A stretch of 64,000 nucleotides of DNA from Sepioteuthis lessoniana (GCA_963585895.1 OY757934.1:42309350-42373349); one strand, 5' to 3'; positions 8,985 through 20,258 are shown, counted from the stretch's first letter. The notes: generated by a model not told the origin, from the letters alone. A program made the numbers and translations.

Positions 8985-10790
8985 CGCTTGAATGCAGCGT
9001 ACTAATTCCAAGAAAACAGAGAGGATGCCAGAAAGTAACAAGAGGAATGGATGACATACTATATATAGATCAGTACATCCTCAAGAAGGTTAAAACAAAA
9101 CCGAGAAAAGTAACCAAGGCATAGATTAACGACAAAAAAGCCTATGATATGATCCAACAAACTTGGATAATAAAATGTTTAAAAAGCTACAAAATATCCG
9201 ACAAAGACATAAACTTCATCACGAAAGCCATGGAAAACTGGTAAGTGGAAGAAGCGATAGGAGGACAAATTTTAGCCAAAGTGAAAATCCAAAACGGAAT
9301 TTTCCAAGGGGACTCACTTTCGCCATTGCTATTTGTTATAGCAATGATACCACTTAATTATATATTCAGGAAATGCACAATGGACTAAAAGTTTACAAAA
9401 TCATAGGAAAATATTAACCAGCTTGTGTATAGGGACGATATCAAAATATTTACCAAAAACGAAAAAGAACAAAAAAGCTCTGAAACAAACGATAAGAATC
9501 TATTGCCAAGATATAGGAATGGAATTCGATTTTGAAAAATGTTCCATTTTGATAAAGAAAAAAACAAAAAGAGAAAAACAGATGGAATAAAACAGTCAAA
9601 TCAAGAAAGCGTAAAAACAATTGGAGAAAAAGAAAATTGCTAATAATTGGGAATATTAGAAGCGAACATTATCAAACAGAGATGAAAGAAGAACAAGAAA
9701 AATTCTTGAAGCAAATCGGTGCTGCAGAAATCTCTGGGTTCAGGTGTTTATTTCTTTGATGAAATTTGAAAGATACTCTTGACCATTCTTAAAATGGACA
9801 AGGAATGAATTCAGATAAATAAACCAAAGGACAATGAAGTTGATGACGATGATATAAACAGACAATATGGGTCAAGAAAAGAAGGAGAAAGAGGACTTGT
9901 CAGCATTGGAGATTGTGTAGATACATCAATATACATATTTACCAACCCCTCCGCTCGGCCAGGATATGACACAAGGTCAATTTTTAAGCGGAGTTTAACA
10001 GGTTCGAATTCAGAGTTTTCCTTCTCCTAGACTAGTTGCCTCACCAAGGCAACCTAGTCTGCCCTACTATTTACCCATAGCAGGAGGGAGAATATTTGGA
10101 TTCATACCTTTCCCAAGGGTATTAGTGCTATGTGAAATACAATCAGTATCGTCCAGGATTTGAACTCGTGTCGCTGTGTCCATTTCCTACGACGATAACC
10201 ATTACACCACGGGCACCTCCAAAATACATCAATATAAGGACACGGAAAATACACTAAAAGGAATTAAGAAAGACTAATTACAGCAGCCAGTAATAACAAT
10301 GGAAACATACTAACAAACAGTAAAACAAAATCTAGAACAAAATTGGAAGAAAAACAACTACATGGATACTGTAAGCGAGAAAATGGCGAGATTGCGTATA
10401 GGATAAACTAGACTGAGAAGCCCCAAGAGAGAGACTGAATCTCTTTTAATAGCCGCAAAAATAATGCCACAAGGACTAATTGTATCAAGGCGAAAACTGA
10501 TAATACGCAAAAGAATAACAAGTGTAGTTTATGTAGAGACAAAGATGAAATAGTTAATCATATAATCAGCAAATGCAGAAAACTAGTACAAAAGAAATAC
10601 AAGATTATGTACGTCTGGGTAGGTAAGGTGATCAACAAGGAATTGTGCAAGAGATTAAAATTTGACTATACAACCAGGTGGCGTATGCCCAAACCAGAAT
10701 CCATCCTAGAAAATGAGATCCATAGAATTCCCTAGGACTTAGAGATACAAACGAATCACTGAATCCCGACCAGAAATATTAATTAACAAG
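8985..10790 (+). mobile_element. RLE-type LINE, RT to CCHC region, interrupted by SINE D
   Basis: Decayed frames read KKAYDMIQQTWIIKCLKSYK, FQGDSLSPLLFVIAMIPLNY (the RT fingers/palm region; compare MVPQSW and SPLLFVIAMIPLSH in the copy at 53605-57690), then further on CSLCRDKDEIVNHIISKCRK (CCHC knuckle) and WVGKVINKELCKRLKF. It lacks the 5' part and the endonuclease end and has many stops. A SINE D is inserted at 9934-10223 with target duplication. Confidence 0.75.
9934..10223 (-). mobile_element. SINE family D with 13-base target duplication
   Basis: On the minus strand: GGTGCCCGTGGTGTAATGG (A box), GAGTTCAAATCCTGGACG (B box), ACTAATACCCTTGGGAAAGG, then a tail ending GGGGTTGGTAAATATG. ATACATCAATATA flanks both sides (9921-9933 and 10224-10236), inside the RLE LINE. 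This gives exact boundaries and shows the SINE landed after the LINE. Confidence 0.85.
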
Positions 10791-11075
10791 ATATCATCTG
10801 CTCCTTGCCTTTTTCAGTCTGAAACCATTTTCTTTCACTTGATTTATTGACGTTCGTTGTACGTAATCTAAGCAGGTGATAAAGTGAAATAGAGTTAATG
10901 TATCTCCTTGCAAGACCCCAGCGAGAATGTCGAAGAAATCAGTGTAGTTATTGAGTGAACAAACCATTGCTTTCCTGTCTTTCTAGAGCATCATTATAGT
11001 GGTAAGTTTCTCTGGAGAGACCATATGCAAGAAGTAGTTGCTTCATCTTTCCTCTGTGTATGGAGTTAACAATAA
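10790..11075 (-). mobile_element. Endonuclease/RT-type LINE, RT core fragment
   Basis: Minus-strand frames, with frameshifts, read VNSIHRGKMKQLLLAYGLSR, then DFFDILAGVLQGDTLTPF, then the equivalent of LDYV.RTSI. These are RT motifs of the LINE represented at 36700-37150 and 44515-45085. Only the middle of the RT is present. Confidence 0.7.
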
Positions 11076-11110
11076 TCTAATTAATCAGATATGCTAGACT
11101 TGTAAACTGG

Positions 11111-11168
<58 letters not shown>

Positions 11169-11921
11169 CTGTCTGTCTGTCCGTGGGCTTGTGTCACCAC
11201 ACTTTAAATGAAGATGGAGATTTAATTGTTTTCCATTGAAACTTCTCAAAAATCACGATTGAAACCCGAAAATATTTATTCTTATTACTATTTATTTATT
11301 TATTTATTTGCTGCACTCTTGTGACAGATTATTTTTATATAAATATACCAGTTGAAAAGTTGTTTTCGTTAAGATCTTAAATGAGACTTCTCGTCACTTT
11401 CTGGTTTTGCTAAAAAAACTGGACTAGATTTAAATTAGCTACCCGACGTATTATACGAGTATACACTTAATTGAACAGTATAAATCAGATTTCGATTACC
11501 AACGTAAATGTAAACGCATGTATGAACGTCTGTATGTATAATTAAAAAAAAAGGAATGAAAGCAAACGTCAAAAACAATGCAAGCAAACGTCATAGATGG
11601 CGATTTATTCAATGTAATTTCTATTGTTTACCATTGTAAATGTATTTGCCATGCAACGTCTGCTTCGGTCTGTAATACGTATTTTTACAATGATGCGCAC
11701 AGATTTCCAGGCTCAAGATAGTGTGAGGATACTACATAATTATCTGAGAGAATTAACATATTCGTAAAGAGCCACGTACAGGGTCATATGTCATATAAGA
11801 GTCCCCAGAATCTGTTCTCGGTCTCTTTTTGCTTCTGTGCTTTACCTGCTAGGGAATGATAAAGCCACATGGCCATATTATCTTCACTAAGCCTTTTTTT
11901 TCCATTTTGTATCCCTTTCCC
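11076..11921. other. No gene; microsatellite and AT-rich sequence
   Basis: (TA)n(TG)n(TCTG)n lies at 11114-11180. The rest (to 11921) is AT-rich with no recognised family. Confidence 0.6.
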
Positions 11922-12275
11922 ATCATCATCATCATCATGGCGTGCCGTTGGCACGAATTTCCCTGACCCTCTCACACCACTCGTCCCTATCGTCCATCGC
12001 TCTCGGCAAGTCTTCCATGCCACATCGTGTATCAGAACTGAGCTGCTGTAGATAGGTTCTTGCTGGTTTCCCTACCCATGCTCGTCCGTGTGAAGAGGTC
12101 CACAGGAGAACATCGCTTATGAGTTCGCCCTTACTTCTCCAGTAGTGTCCCGCATGCCTTGCTCGTCTATTTTTTTTTTTTTTGCTTTGAAGATGGGTGG
12201 TAGGTGTCTGTACAGCCACTACTTTGTGGGATTCTGCCTCCAGGACTAGTTCAATACAGCTCGCAGCATTACTGC
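11922..12275 (-). mobile_element. Endonuclease/RT-type LINE, 3' end
   Basis: The (CAT)n at 11922-11940 is the reversed (GAT)n 3' tail. The frame on minus reads RARHAGHYWRSKGELISDVL, GKPARTYLQQLSSDT, EDLPRAMDDRDEWCERVREI. The copy at 44515-45085 has the same C-terminus. 5'-truncated, with an internal poly-A tract. Confidence 0.8.
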
Positions 12276-12356
12276 TTGTTAATTGAATATGTATATATTT
12301 CGAGATGTTAGGACAGTTTTGTGTATTATCTAATATCACATGTATGTAAAGTGTAT

Positions 12357-12872
12357 ATATTGCCTAGTCGGCTGTGGCTACAAAATACACCGACTGCATC
12401 TCTGCAGAAGGGTAAGACTCTCCCAACGAGTGTCCAATAGCCCAGTCGGCACGGGCTGTAGAATACATTGATTGCATCTCTGCAGAAGAGTAAGACTCCC
12501 CCAACGAGTGTCCTATGGCCCAGTCGGCTGGGGCTGTAGAATATACTGATTGCTAAACTGAATTACTTGAAACAGAACTGTTTTGATATTCAAACTGCGT
12601 AATTATGCTGAACTGAATTGTTTGAAGAGGAACTGTTTTTGACATTTAACTGAGTAAACAAATTCTATACTTATACTAAATTGAATTGGTTGATTAGAAC
12701 TGTTTGACTAAACTAAATAGCTTGAAATAAAAATGTTTTTGATAACTTTGTACTCATGCTAAACTGAATTGTTTTGAAATAGAACTGATAATTTGTATAA
12801 AAATGGCTTTGGCATAAAATAACCTACAAAGGTTGATATGCCATAAAAACCAACCAACCAACCAATCAAACT
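12357..12872 (+). mobile_element. Family A element with a triplicated head
   Basis: The head (CCTAGTCGGCTGTGGC / CCCAGTCGGCACGGGC / CCCAGTCGGCTGGGGC) occurs three times about 88 bases apart. The conserved middle is missing, then come the unit array (CTAAACTGAATTGTTTGAAG) and the tail GGTTGATATGCCATAAAAACC with (CCAA)n. Confidence 0.8.
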
Positions 12873-13009
12873 TTATATATTAAAAGTTAAATGTTCTTAT
12901 ATAGGTAAATAAGATAATCTTGTTTTTTCTTTCCTTGGGTTCTGTGTTAGGGTATTATAGATATCATCATCATCATCATTCCTACTGACAAGGATGCAAA
13001 AATATGGTC

Positions 13010-14235
13010 AGTTTATCAGAGTGAAAATTCTCATATGGGATATGCTATAGTGACAATTCTTCAAATGTAACATGGTAGAATGACAATTCTTTAAATGGGT
13101 TATGCTCGGGTGACGTTTCCTTAAATGGCATATGCTAGAGTGAAAATTCTTTTAATGGAATATATCAAACATTCAAATGAGATATGCTGTTATGACAATA
13201 CTTTAAATAGGATATGCTGAGGTGACAATTCTTTAAATGAGATATGCCAGGATGACAATGCTTTAAATAGGATATGCTGGGATAATGATTGTTCAGATGG
13301 ATATTCTAATGTGACAATTCTTTAAATAGGATATGCCGGGATGACAACTCTTGAAATTGTATATGTTTAGGTCTCAAAATCTCAAATGGGATATGCTAAG
13401 GTAACAATTCTTCAAAAAGGATATGCTAAGGTGACAATCCTTCAAATGTGACTTAAAAGTGTGACAATTTTTAATATGGAATATCCTTGAGTAACAAATC
13501 TTCAAATGGGATATGCTGGAGTGATAATTCTTTAAATGGGATATATTCTGGGGGATATACTGGGGTGACATCTCCTTAAATGGGATATGCTTGGGTGACA
13601 ATTCCTCAAATGGGATATGCTGTGCTGACACTACTTGAAATACCATATGTTAGGATGATAATTTCTCAAATCGGTTATACCGGGGTGACAATTCTTCAAA
13701 TGAGACATGCTGGGGTGATAATTTTGTGAATGATATCTCTTGGCTTGACAACTCTTTGAATGAGATGTGCTGTGCTGATAATTCTTTAAAAGATATATGC
13801 TGCGGTGGGATGGAAAATTCTTTAAATGAAATATGTGGGGAAACAATTCTTTGAATGAAGTACGCTGAGTGATGGGGGGCGGGGGGGGCAATTCATCAAA
13901 TTGGATATGGTAGTGTGACAGTTCTTTTAATGGAATATGCTGGGGGGACAATTCTTTGAATGCTACAGTGACCATTCTTCAGATCGGATATTATGGAGTG
14001 ATAATTCTTCAAATAAGATATGCTTGGGTGACAATTCATTAAATGGAATATGCTGGGGTGACAATTCTTTCAAATGAGATATGCTGAGGTAACAATTCTA
14101 CAAATGAGAAGCTTAGTGGACAATTCTTTAAATGCGATATGCCAGGGGGTCATTCTTTAAATAAGATATGCTGGGACGACAGTTCTGCAAATGAGATATG
14201 CTGGGGTGACAATTCTTTTAATGGGACATACTACG
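13010..14235. repeat. Minisatellite, ~30-base unit
   Basis: Around 40 diverged units of GGGATATGCTGGGGTGACAA then TTCTTTAAAT. Further blocks of the same repeat are at 14846-14910, 15592-15735, 16143-16318 and 16606-16735, so one array has been split by insertions. Minus-strand frames rich in HIPFKEL-type repeats are by-products. Confidence 0.9.
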
Positions 14236-14845
14236 TTGTAATATTCTAGCTTAGCTGGCGACGGAGTACCAGGGATGAACTTAGCAGATTCAATGCGGTC
14301 GCAAGATAACATCAACAAAGTGGTTTCACAGGAAAGAAAAAACTAAAGGATGAGGGCGAGAATGTAATTTATTGCTTGTGGATAGAATAACAGATATTTC
14401 CGTTCGCAGATACGATCAACAGATTACCAGAAAAAAAAACGGAAGTATGTAAGTTCCGATAACCAGCCATAAACAGAAAATACGTGAGGCGAAGAGGATG
14501 TTCATATTTCCGCATGGGACTTGAAAAGACAATGTAAGGTCTGTAATTTTGGACTGAAGAAATCTGCTGGTCGCTCAAGCGAAGGGGAGAGATCCGCTGG
14601 TCTCTCAAGCGAAGGGAGAGACCCGCTGGTCACTCAAGAAAACCTGTCAGCTCTCCCGTAAGTGTTCTCTGGCCGTCACACTACTTCACAAAAAGGGCCC
14701 CTGCCACCGAAGAAAGATATGTGCGAGCGAGCGCTGACCGTATTCCTACTCCACACAAACGTCGCCGTCGAAGAATAAAAATATAAATTATATTTTTTAT
14801 ATATCTACGAGTTCTTCGTTGTTTGTCTAGCGGTACGATATACGA
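14236..14845 (-). mobile_element. Insertion in the minisatellite, possible solo LTR
   Basis: A 610-base non-repeat segment splits the 30-base array. On the minus strand it begins TGTCGTATATCGTACCGC and ends GCTAGAATATTACA, a TG...CA arrangement. It holds three copies of a ~30-base repeat (CGCTGGTCTCTCAAGCGAAG) at 14560-14635. I found no convincing short target duplication, so the LTR reading is tentative. Confidence 0.3.
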
Positions 14846-14910
14846 CAAGGTGACACTTTTTTTAAATGGGATATGCTGGGGGAGACAAATCATAAAATGT
14901 GATATACTAT
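14846..14910. repeat. 30-base minisatellite block
   Basis: Units (ATGGGATATGCTGGGGGAGAC) continue the array at 13010-14235. Confidence 0.75.
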
Positions 14911-14929
14911 ATATATATATAAACAAATA

Positions 14930-15591
14930 GTTTATACGTCACATTTTTTAAATAGTTAAATAGTTTCAAGTATTGCTATTTAACTCTAATAATTCTTTTT
15001 AATATGAAGGATTTGTTTGCATACAGTTAAATGGCTTCAAGAATTGCTATTTAACCCAAATAATTTTATTTAATACTAATAATAATCCCTAGGGAATGAT
15101 TGAACAGCTCTGTTTGACCCATTGATGGGACCCTAACAGGTACTACCACTCTGGGTCTGAGTGTTCTTGAGAATTATGGTAAGGAAGCCGTATTCCACAT
15201 TAACTTTAATTCCAAAACTGTAGCCTCACTATTAGAATCAGTTAAATGTCATACCTCGGACAGTAAATGGTTTAAAGTATTACGTATCTGACATTAACAA
15301 TTCTATTCAACGCTGTTCATTTGTTTGCACGCAATTAAATGGTTTCAAATAAATAACTTAATAGTTTTATTTGACCCATAGATGAGAACCTAACAACAAT
15401 TATTACTCAGGGCCAGAGTGGACCAGGGAATATGGACAATAAAAGGGTATTCCAAATTCCCTAAAAACCCATGGCTGGAGCCTCACCATCAAATGTTTTA
15501 GAGTAATACACAGGTCTCTCGTTGGAAGGGGGTCTTTTCCCTCGGCAGAGATGTAATTAGTCTATTCTACAACCACAACAGAATGGGCTAT
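14930..15591 (-). mobile_element. Two adjacent family A fragments
   Basis: On plus, TTTGACCCATTGATGGGACC and CTACCACTCTGGGTCTGAG (to about 15250), then TTTGACCCATAGATGAGAAC, GAGCCTCACCATCAAATG and GCAGAGATGTAATTAG to 15591, are reversed family A parts. The A-type unit array (GTTAAATGGTTTCAA) precedes them. Confidence 0.55.
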
Positions 15592-15735
15592 CTTTGAATA
15601 GGATATGCTGGAGTGATAATTCATTAAATAAGATATTCTGGGGTGACAATTCTTCAAACGTGATATAGCATGGGGTGACGATTCCTTAAATGACATATGT
15701 TAGAGTGGTAATTTTTAAAATGGGATATTATTGTA
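15592..15735. repeat. 30-base minisatellite block
   Basis: Four to five diverged units such as GGATATGCTGGAGTGATAAT. Confidence 0.75.
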
Positions 15736-16142
15736 TAGCAGAGAAAGACAACAACACTGATGTATAGAATATAATCTACTTCTTTTCTTTTCCTTTTATA
15801 ACCCAAAATGTACGGTTGAGTAGGATTAAGAGCGAGCTGGCGACGACTGAGATGCACATACAGGGGCGGACGGTACGGATCTTCTGGGAAATCTCTCTGC
15901 CTTTTTGCTTTTCGCATTGAAATCTACCTGGTTATACAATATTCCGAACGCCTACGCAAACTTTCGTGGTCACATCTCCTGCAACCTGCAACTTACAAGG
16001 TTTCTTCTAACATGCCACCCACGCAATCGCCGGCGTCCTGTTTACTTTAGAAATCAGGCGCATTTTCTGTTTTTGTTCCCAGTGTCCAGCTTCCTTCTAG
16101 CATACCACCCACGCAATTTACACGGCATGTCAATGGGATCTT
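15736..16142 (+). mobile_element. Second insertion in the minisatellite, possible LTR
   Basis: A non-repeat segment between minisatellite blocks, beginning TGTATAGCAGAGAAAGACAA. Its first ~60 bases resemble the first ~70 of the minus-strand segment at 14236-14845, and both contain GCTGGCGACG. A ~75-base internal repeat (ATACCACCCACGCAAT / ATGCCACCCACGCAAT) is visible. Origin unproven. Confidence 0.3.
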
Positions 16143-16318
16143 CAAGTCAATATCCAGCAATATGCTGAGGTGGCAATTCTTTAAATGAGATATGCTGGGG
16201 TGACAACTATTTAGATGAGATATATTGTTGTGACAATTCTTTAAATGAGCTATATTAGGAAGACAATTTCTCAAGTGGAATATGCTGGGGTGACAATTAT
16301 TCATATAATATATGATGG
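16143..16318. repeat. 30-base minisatellite block
   Basis: Units like GATATGCTGGGGTGACAA. The last part of the block is the left copy of the SINE D target duplication. Confidence 0.8.
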
Positions 16319-16605
16319 AGGTGCCCGTGGTGTAATGGTTATCGTTGTAGGAAATAGACACGGGGATTCGAGTTCAAATCCTGGACGAGGCTGATTGCAT
16401 TTCACCTAGCACTAATACCCTTGGGAAAGGTATGAATCCAATTTTTCTTCCCCCAGCTATGGGTAAATAGTAGGGCAGACTGATTTCTTCAGCCTTGGTG
16501 AGACAACTAGTCTAGAAGGAAAACTCTGAATTCAAACCTGTTAAACTCCGCTTAAAAATGACCTTGTGTCATATCCTGCCCGAGCGGAAGGGTTGGTAAA
16601 TATGG
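16319..16605 (+). mobile_element. SINE family D, full length, 14-base target duplication
   Basis: AGGTGCCCGTGGTGTAATGG (A box) then GAGTTCAAATCCTGGACG (B box), the middle ACTAATACCCTTGGGAAAGG and CAGCTATGGGTAAATAGTAG, and a tail ending GGGTTGGTAAATATGG. ATAATATATGATGG flanks it exactly (16305-16318 and 16606-16619). This is the cleanest copy, 287 bases, and it landed in the pre-existing minisatellite. Confidence 0.9.
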
Positions 16606-16735
16606 ATAATATATGATGGGTTGAAAATTCCTTAAATGGTTAATGCTAGAGTGATAATTCTTGGAATAGGATATGTCTGGGTAACAATTCTTTAGATGTG
16701 ATATATTGAGGTGACAATTCTTTACATATGCTGTT
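16606..16735. repeat. 30-base minisatellite block, distal end
   Basis: Four units (GGTGACAATTCTTTACATATG is the last). It ends the array. Confidence 0.75.
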
Positions 16736-16793
16736 TTATCCTTTTTAAGGTATTTTTTCGAACATTTCTCTTTTGTGTATGTTTTTTCTTTTG

Positions 16794-16795
<2 letters not shown>

Positions 16796-16841
<46 letters not shown>
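16796..16841. repeat. (TA)n array
   Basis: An uninterrupted dinucleotide run. It is the first of a cluster continuing to 23351. Confidence 0.95.
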
Positions 16842-16844
<3 letters not shown>

Positions 16845-17090
16845 CTGTTGGTGTAAAAAAAAACAAGATTGTACATGTTGCAAATTCTACAAACTGATAT
16901 CTGGAGAAAAAATTCAGTAAAAAAAGAAAAGACGAAAACACACGGGCTACTTGAAAACAATCAAGCAGCACGTATGTGAAGTCAAAAGAAAAAACACCGA
17001 CAGAATTACCTAAGCTAAAACGTTATAAAGTGCTCTATACACAAGAAAGAGCTTGGCCATGTAGGAATTATTTTTAATATATATAATAAA

Positions 17091-17092
<2 letters not shown>

Positions 17093-17149
<57 letters not shown>
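17093..17149. repeat. (TA)n array
   Basis: An uninterrupted run immediately upstream of SINE C. Confidence 0.95.
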
Positions 17150-17151
<2 letters not shown>

Positions 17152-17154
<3 letters not shown>

Positions 17155-17408
17155 GCTCATTGGCCTAGTGGGTAGAGTGTTCACCAATGATCCGGGAGAC
17201 CTGGGTTCACTCCCTGGTAGAGTCATACCAAAGACTTTAAAATGGTACTTGATACCTCCTTGCTTAACACTCAGCAATATAAGGTACGTATCAAGGGTAA
17301 AGTGGAGCTATCTAGGAAAAGGAGTAGCACCCTTCCCTATACCTCGGTGTAGTAGCCATTGAAAAGGGAGCCTTCTGGTCGTCCTCGACAACGCTCGCCA
17401 ACTTTACT
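17152..17408 (+). mobile_element. SINE family C, full length
   Basis: GGCCTAGTGGGTAGAGTGTTC (A box) and CTGGGTTCACTCCCTGGTAG (B box) form a tRNA-like head. The body includes ACTTGATACCTCCTTGCTTA, CAAGGGTAAAGTGGAGC and CCTCGGTGTAGTAGCC. It ends in GCCAACTTTACT. (TA)n flanks prevent finding a target duplication. Confidence 0.85.
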
Positions 17409-17931
17409 CATATATATATAGAGAGAGAGTCTAACGCTACTATGCGTCCCAATACGTTTTAATAAGCTGACTAAATAATATTACCACGGAAGACTTGCTT
17501 AGAATCAATAAATACCTATTAAGTAGCTTCTTTTTTTAAGGACTTTAGCGTCTTGAGTGATTGCCAAGTTCATTTGCTGTATAGTACAGGTTCTACTTAG
17601 AATAATATCACTATACGATCTTCCTGATACTCCATACCATTCTAACCTAAGTACTGCTTCAAAAATGATTTCAAATAACAGTGATGAAGTGTGGCAGTGA
17701 TAGACAAACGTTATACAAATCATGCTTAAAGAGATTTATGTATTATTTTGTGTGTTTATTTTTATTTTCATGGCATTATCTTTTGAAATTATTTTGGATT
17801 TGATATCTAGTCAAACAAATTCCAATTCAAATCAACATCTAATTTGAAATTCGACTTTAACTTTTTTTTTATATTTCAAAGTCAGAAACAATCAACAAAC
17901 TAAACGTATAAACTAGTAAAAAAAAAAAAAA
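17409..17931. other. No feature recognised
   Basis: AT-rich unique sequence with a poly-A run just before the next SINE C. Confidence 0.5.
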
Positions 17932-18172
17932 AGTAAAGTTGGCGAACGTAGTCGAAGGTGACCCGAAGGCTCCCTTTTCGATAGCTACTACACCAAGGTG
18001 TAGGGGAGGGCGCTACTCCTTTCCCTGAATTGCTCCACTTTACCCTTCATCCTTACCTTATAATGTTGAGTGTTAAGCAAGATAGCATCAAGTACCATTT
18101 TTTGAGTCTTTGGTATGACTCGACCTGGGATTGAACCCATGTCTCCCGGGCCATTGGCGAATACTCAAACCA
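17932..18172 (-). mobile_element. SINE family C
   Basis: On plus it runs from AAAGTTGGCGAACGTAGTCG to CATTGGCGAATACTCAAACC, with GGGATTGAACCCATGTCTCCC as the reversed B box. It is nearly complete. Its head end belongs to the segment duplicated at 18769. Confidence 0.8.
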
Positions 18173-18322
18173 TTATGCAAATGTATAAAATAAACGTGTA
18201 TAAAATTGTGTTTCAGTAAATTTTTGTGAGAATAACACTAGTTGAATATTACTTACTTAACAAAGGTTATACAATGTTTATAACTGATCTAATACGCTTA
18301 TCTTATTTGTAATGATTTAATC
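18112..18322 (+). repeat. Segmental duplication, copy 1
   Basis: ATGCAAATGTATAAAATAAA, GAATAACACTAGTTGAATAT and flanking sequence recur at 18769-18930 in the same order and orientation. Copy 2 lacks about 40 bases near its end. Confidence 0.8.
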
Positions 18323-18548
18323 CCATTTTTAGAAAGCAAAGACCTGTTTACAGCAAAACAAATAACTAACTAAAGCTCTCTTGAAACTGTTTATTTTATA
18401 TTCTTCCACGTTTTAAATACATACGACAATAAGTGGAATATATCTCTAGACAATTTTAACCTTTTACAAAACAAAATATGTATAATCAGGTAACCAAGAG
18501 ACAGGAACAATCTATCATCTACTTTTGTATAAAACCCACATGTGTGAC

Positions 18549-18553
<5 letters not shown>

Positions 18554-18606
<53 letters not shown>
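18554..18606. repeat. (CA)n microsatellite
   Basis: An uninterrupted CA run followed by ATATAT. Confidence 0.95.
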
Positions 18607-18607
<1 letters not shown>

Positions 18608-18768
18608 AGTATATCAGATGTAGAAGATGATAAAAACTCACGATTAAGAAGGTCGGGTAAGCGTAAATCCTGTTTTATATCTTCTATATCTTATATATTT
18701 TTACATTTGAAATATATTGTCTTACTGCACTGCACTTTTGTACATTGTACAATTAAAAACGAGTATGG

Positions 18769-18930
18769 TATGACTCGACCTGGGATTGAAGCCAGGTCTC
18801 CCGAATTATGCATTTAATTATGCAAATGTATAAAATAAACGTGTATAAAATTGTTTCAGTAATTTTTTGTGAGAATAACACTAGTTGAATATTACTTACT
18901 TAACAAAGGTTTGTAATGATTTAATTAAAA
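18769..18930 (+). repeat. Segmental duplication, copy 2, with SINE C remnant
   Basis: It starts inside a SINE C head (GGTATGACTCGACCTGGGAT) and continues into the same flank as 18112-18322. The SINE must have been present before the duplication. Confidence 0.8.
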
Positions 18931-18962
18931 AAATAATTAATTAAAAACGCATTTAGCGTTAA

Positions 18963-18966
<4 letters not shown>

Positions 18967-19026
<60 letters not shown>
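18967..19026. repeat. (TA)n array
   Basis: About 60 bases of uninterrupted TA. Confidence 0.95.
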
Positions 19027-19027
<1 letters not shown>

Positions 19028-19170
19028 TGTCATCCACAAACAGACTATTTCGTTTTATCACAACTCTTAAGTGTGGCTAGACACGTTGGATGCTTCAAGC
19101 TGGGATCGAAACCCACATAACTTTACGTTAGACTGATAACTTACCACACAGTCTGAATATTGTAGCATTC
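19026..19170 (-). mobile_element. SINE family F (tRNA-Ser/Leu-like head)
   Basis: On minus: GTGTGGTAAGTTATCAGTC, then GTGGGTTTCGATCCCAGC (B box), CACTTAAGAGTTGTGATAAA and GTCTGTTTGTGGATGACAG followed by (TA)n. The better copy is at 43413-43560. Confidence 0.55.
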
Positions 19171-19282
19171 ACACAATGTCAAACTTTTAAAAACCCGCAT
19201 TTATTACATTTGCAGATCATTTTAACATCAACATTTTAGGTTTTACTCCGGTTGTTTTGGTTTTGGAGCATACAGCAGTTCC

Positions 19283-19288
<6 letters not shown>

Positions 19289-19347
<59 letters not shown>
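19289..19347. repeat. (TA)n array
   Basis: An uninterrupted run. Confidence 0.95.
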
Positions 19348-19348
<1 letters not shown>

Positions 19349-19406
19349 CAGTTCGACTTTACATATATATATGAAACCATGTAACCTTATAAACACAAAC
19401 ACACGC

Positions 19407-19539
<133 letters not shown>

Positions 19540-19666
19540 GGTATAGAAACTCCACAAATGCTCCGTTGAATATATAAAAAGGAAAAAAGTAGTAAGCCCA
19601 TTTGAAAATATTTTTGACAAAAATATTTTTTATTATTTTATAAATTTTAGCAAAAATATTATTTTT

Positions 19667-19934
19667 ATATTAAGGACCATCCATACATATTAAAATTAAA
19701 ATTGTAATTAAGGGCCATCCATACATATTAAAATTAAAATTGTAATTAAGGGACATCCATACATATTAAAATTAAAATTGTAATTAAGGGACATCCATAC
19801 ATATTAAAATTAAAATTGTAATTAAGGGACATCCATACATACTAAAATTAAAATTGTAATTAAGGGACATCCATACATACTAAAATTAAAATTGTAATTA
19901 AGGGCCATCGTACATATTAAAATTAAAATTGTAA
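19667..19934. repeat. Minisatellite, 38-base unit
   Basis: About seven copies of ATTAAGGGACATCCATACAT followed by ATTAAAATTAAAATTGTA, differing by single bases (GGGACATCC/GGGCCATCC). Very homogeneous, so probably young. Confidence 0.9.
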
Positions 19935-20258
19935 TGCTTGACGTTTTACATAGGTGACGGATACAATTGTCAGAAAATTATGTAGGCATTTTCATATATA
20001 CAAACACAGTATCAACTATAAATAACTGCTTATAAGATTTATTTTCTTTAAAACAAAATCTACCAATCTGTTAGTATTACTACTAGAACACAGTGAAATC
20101 AAGACGGATATTGCTAGGTATTATTTTTTCCAACCTTTACAACGCAACTAAAAAAAAGCTTAGCCGCTAAAAAAGATTTTATCAGATGATGAAAAACAAA
20201 TTCTGAATAAAAATTATTTGTTTTTTTTTTAAATTTCCTCTGATATATCAATGACCCA

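Noticed and set aside
13374-13975. Minus-strand ORFs with HIPFKELSPQHIP-type repeats
   Set aside because: Translations of the 30-base minisatellite, a multiple of three, so any stop-free phase stays open.
13010-14235. CRISPR-like array
   Set aside because: The repeats are contiguous and diverged without unique spacers, in a eukaryotic genome with no cas genes.
16319-16400. tRNA genes at SINE heads
   Set aside because: A and B boxes are present, but the segments do not close into a cloverleaf with an acceptor stem and anticodon arm. They are parts of repeated SINEs.
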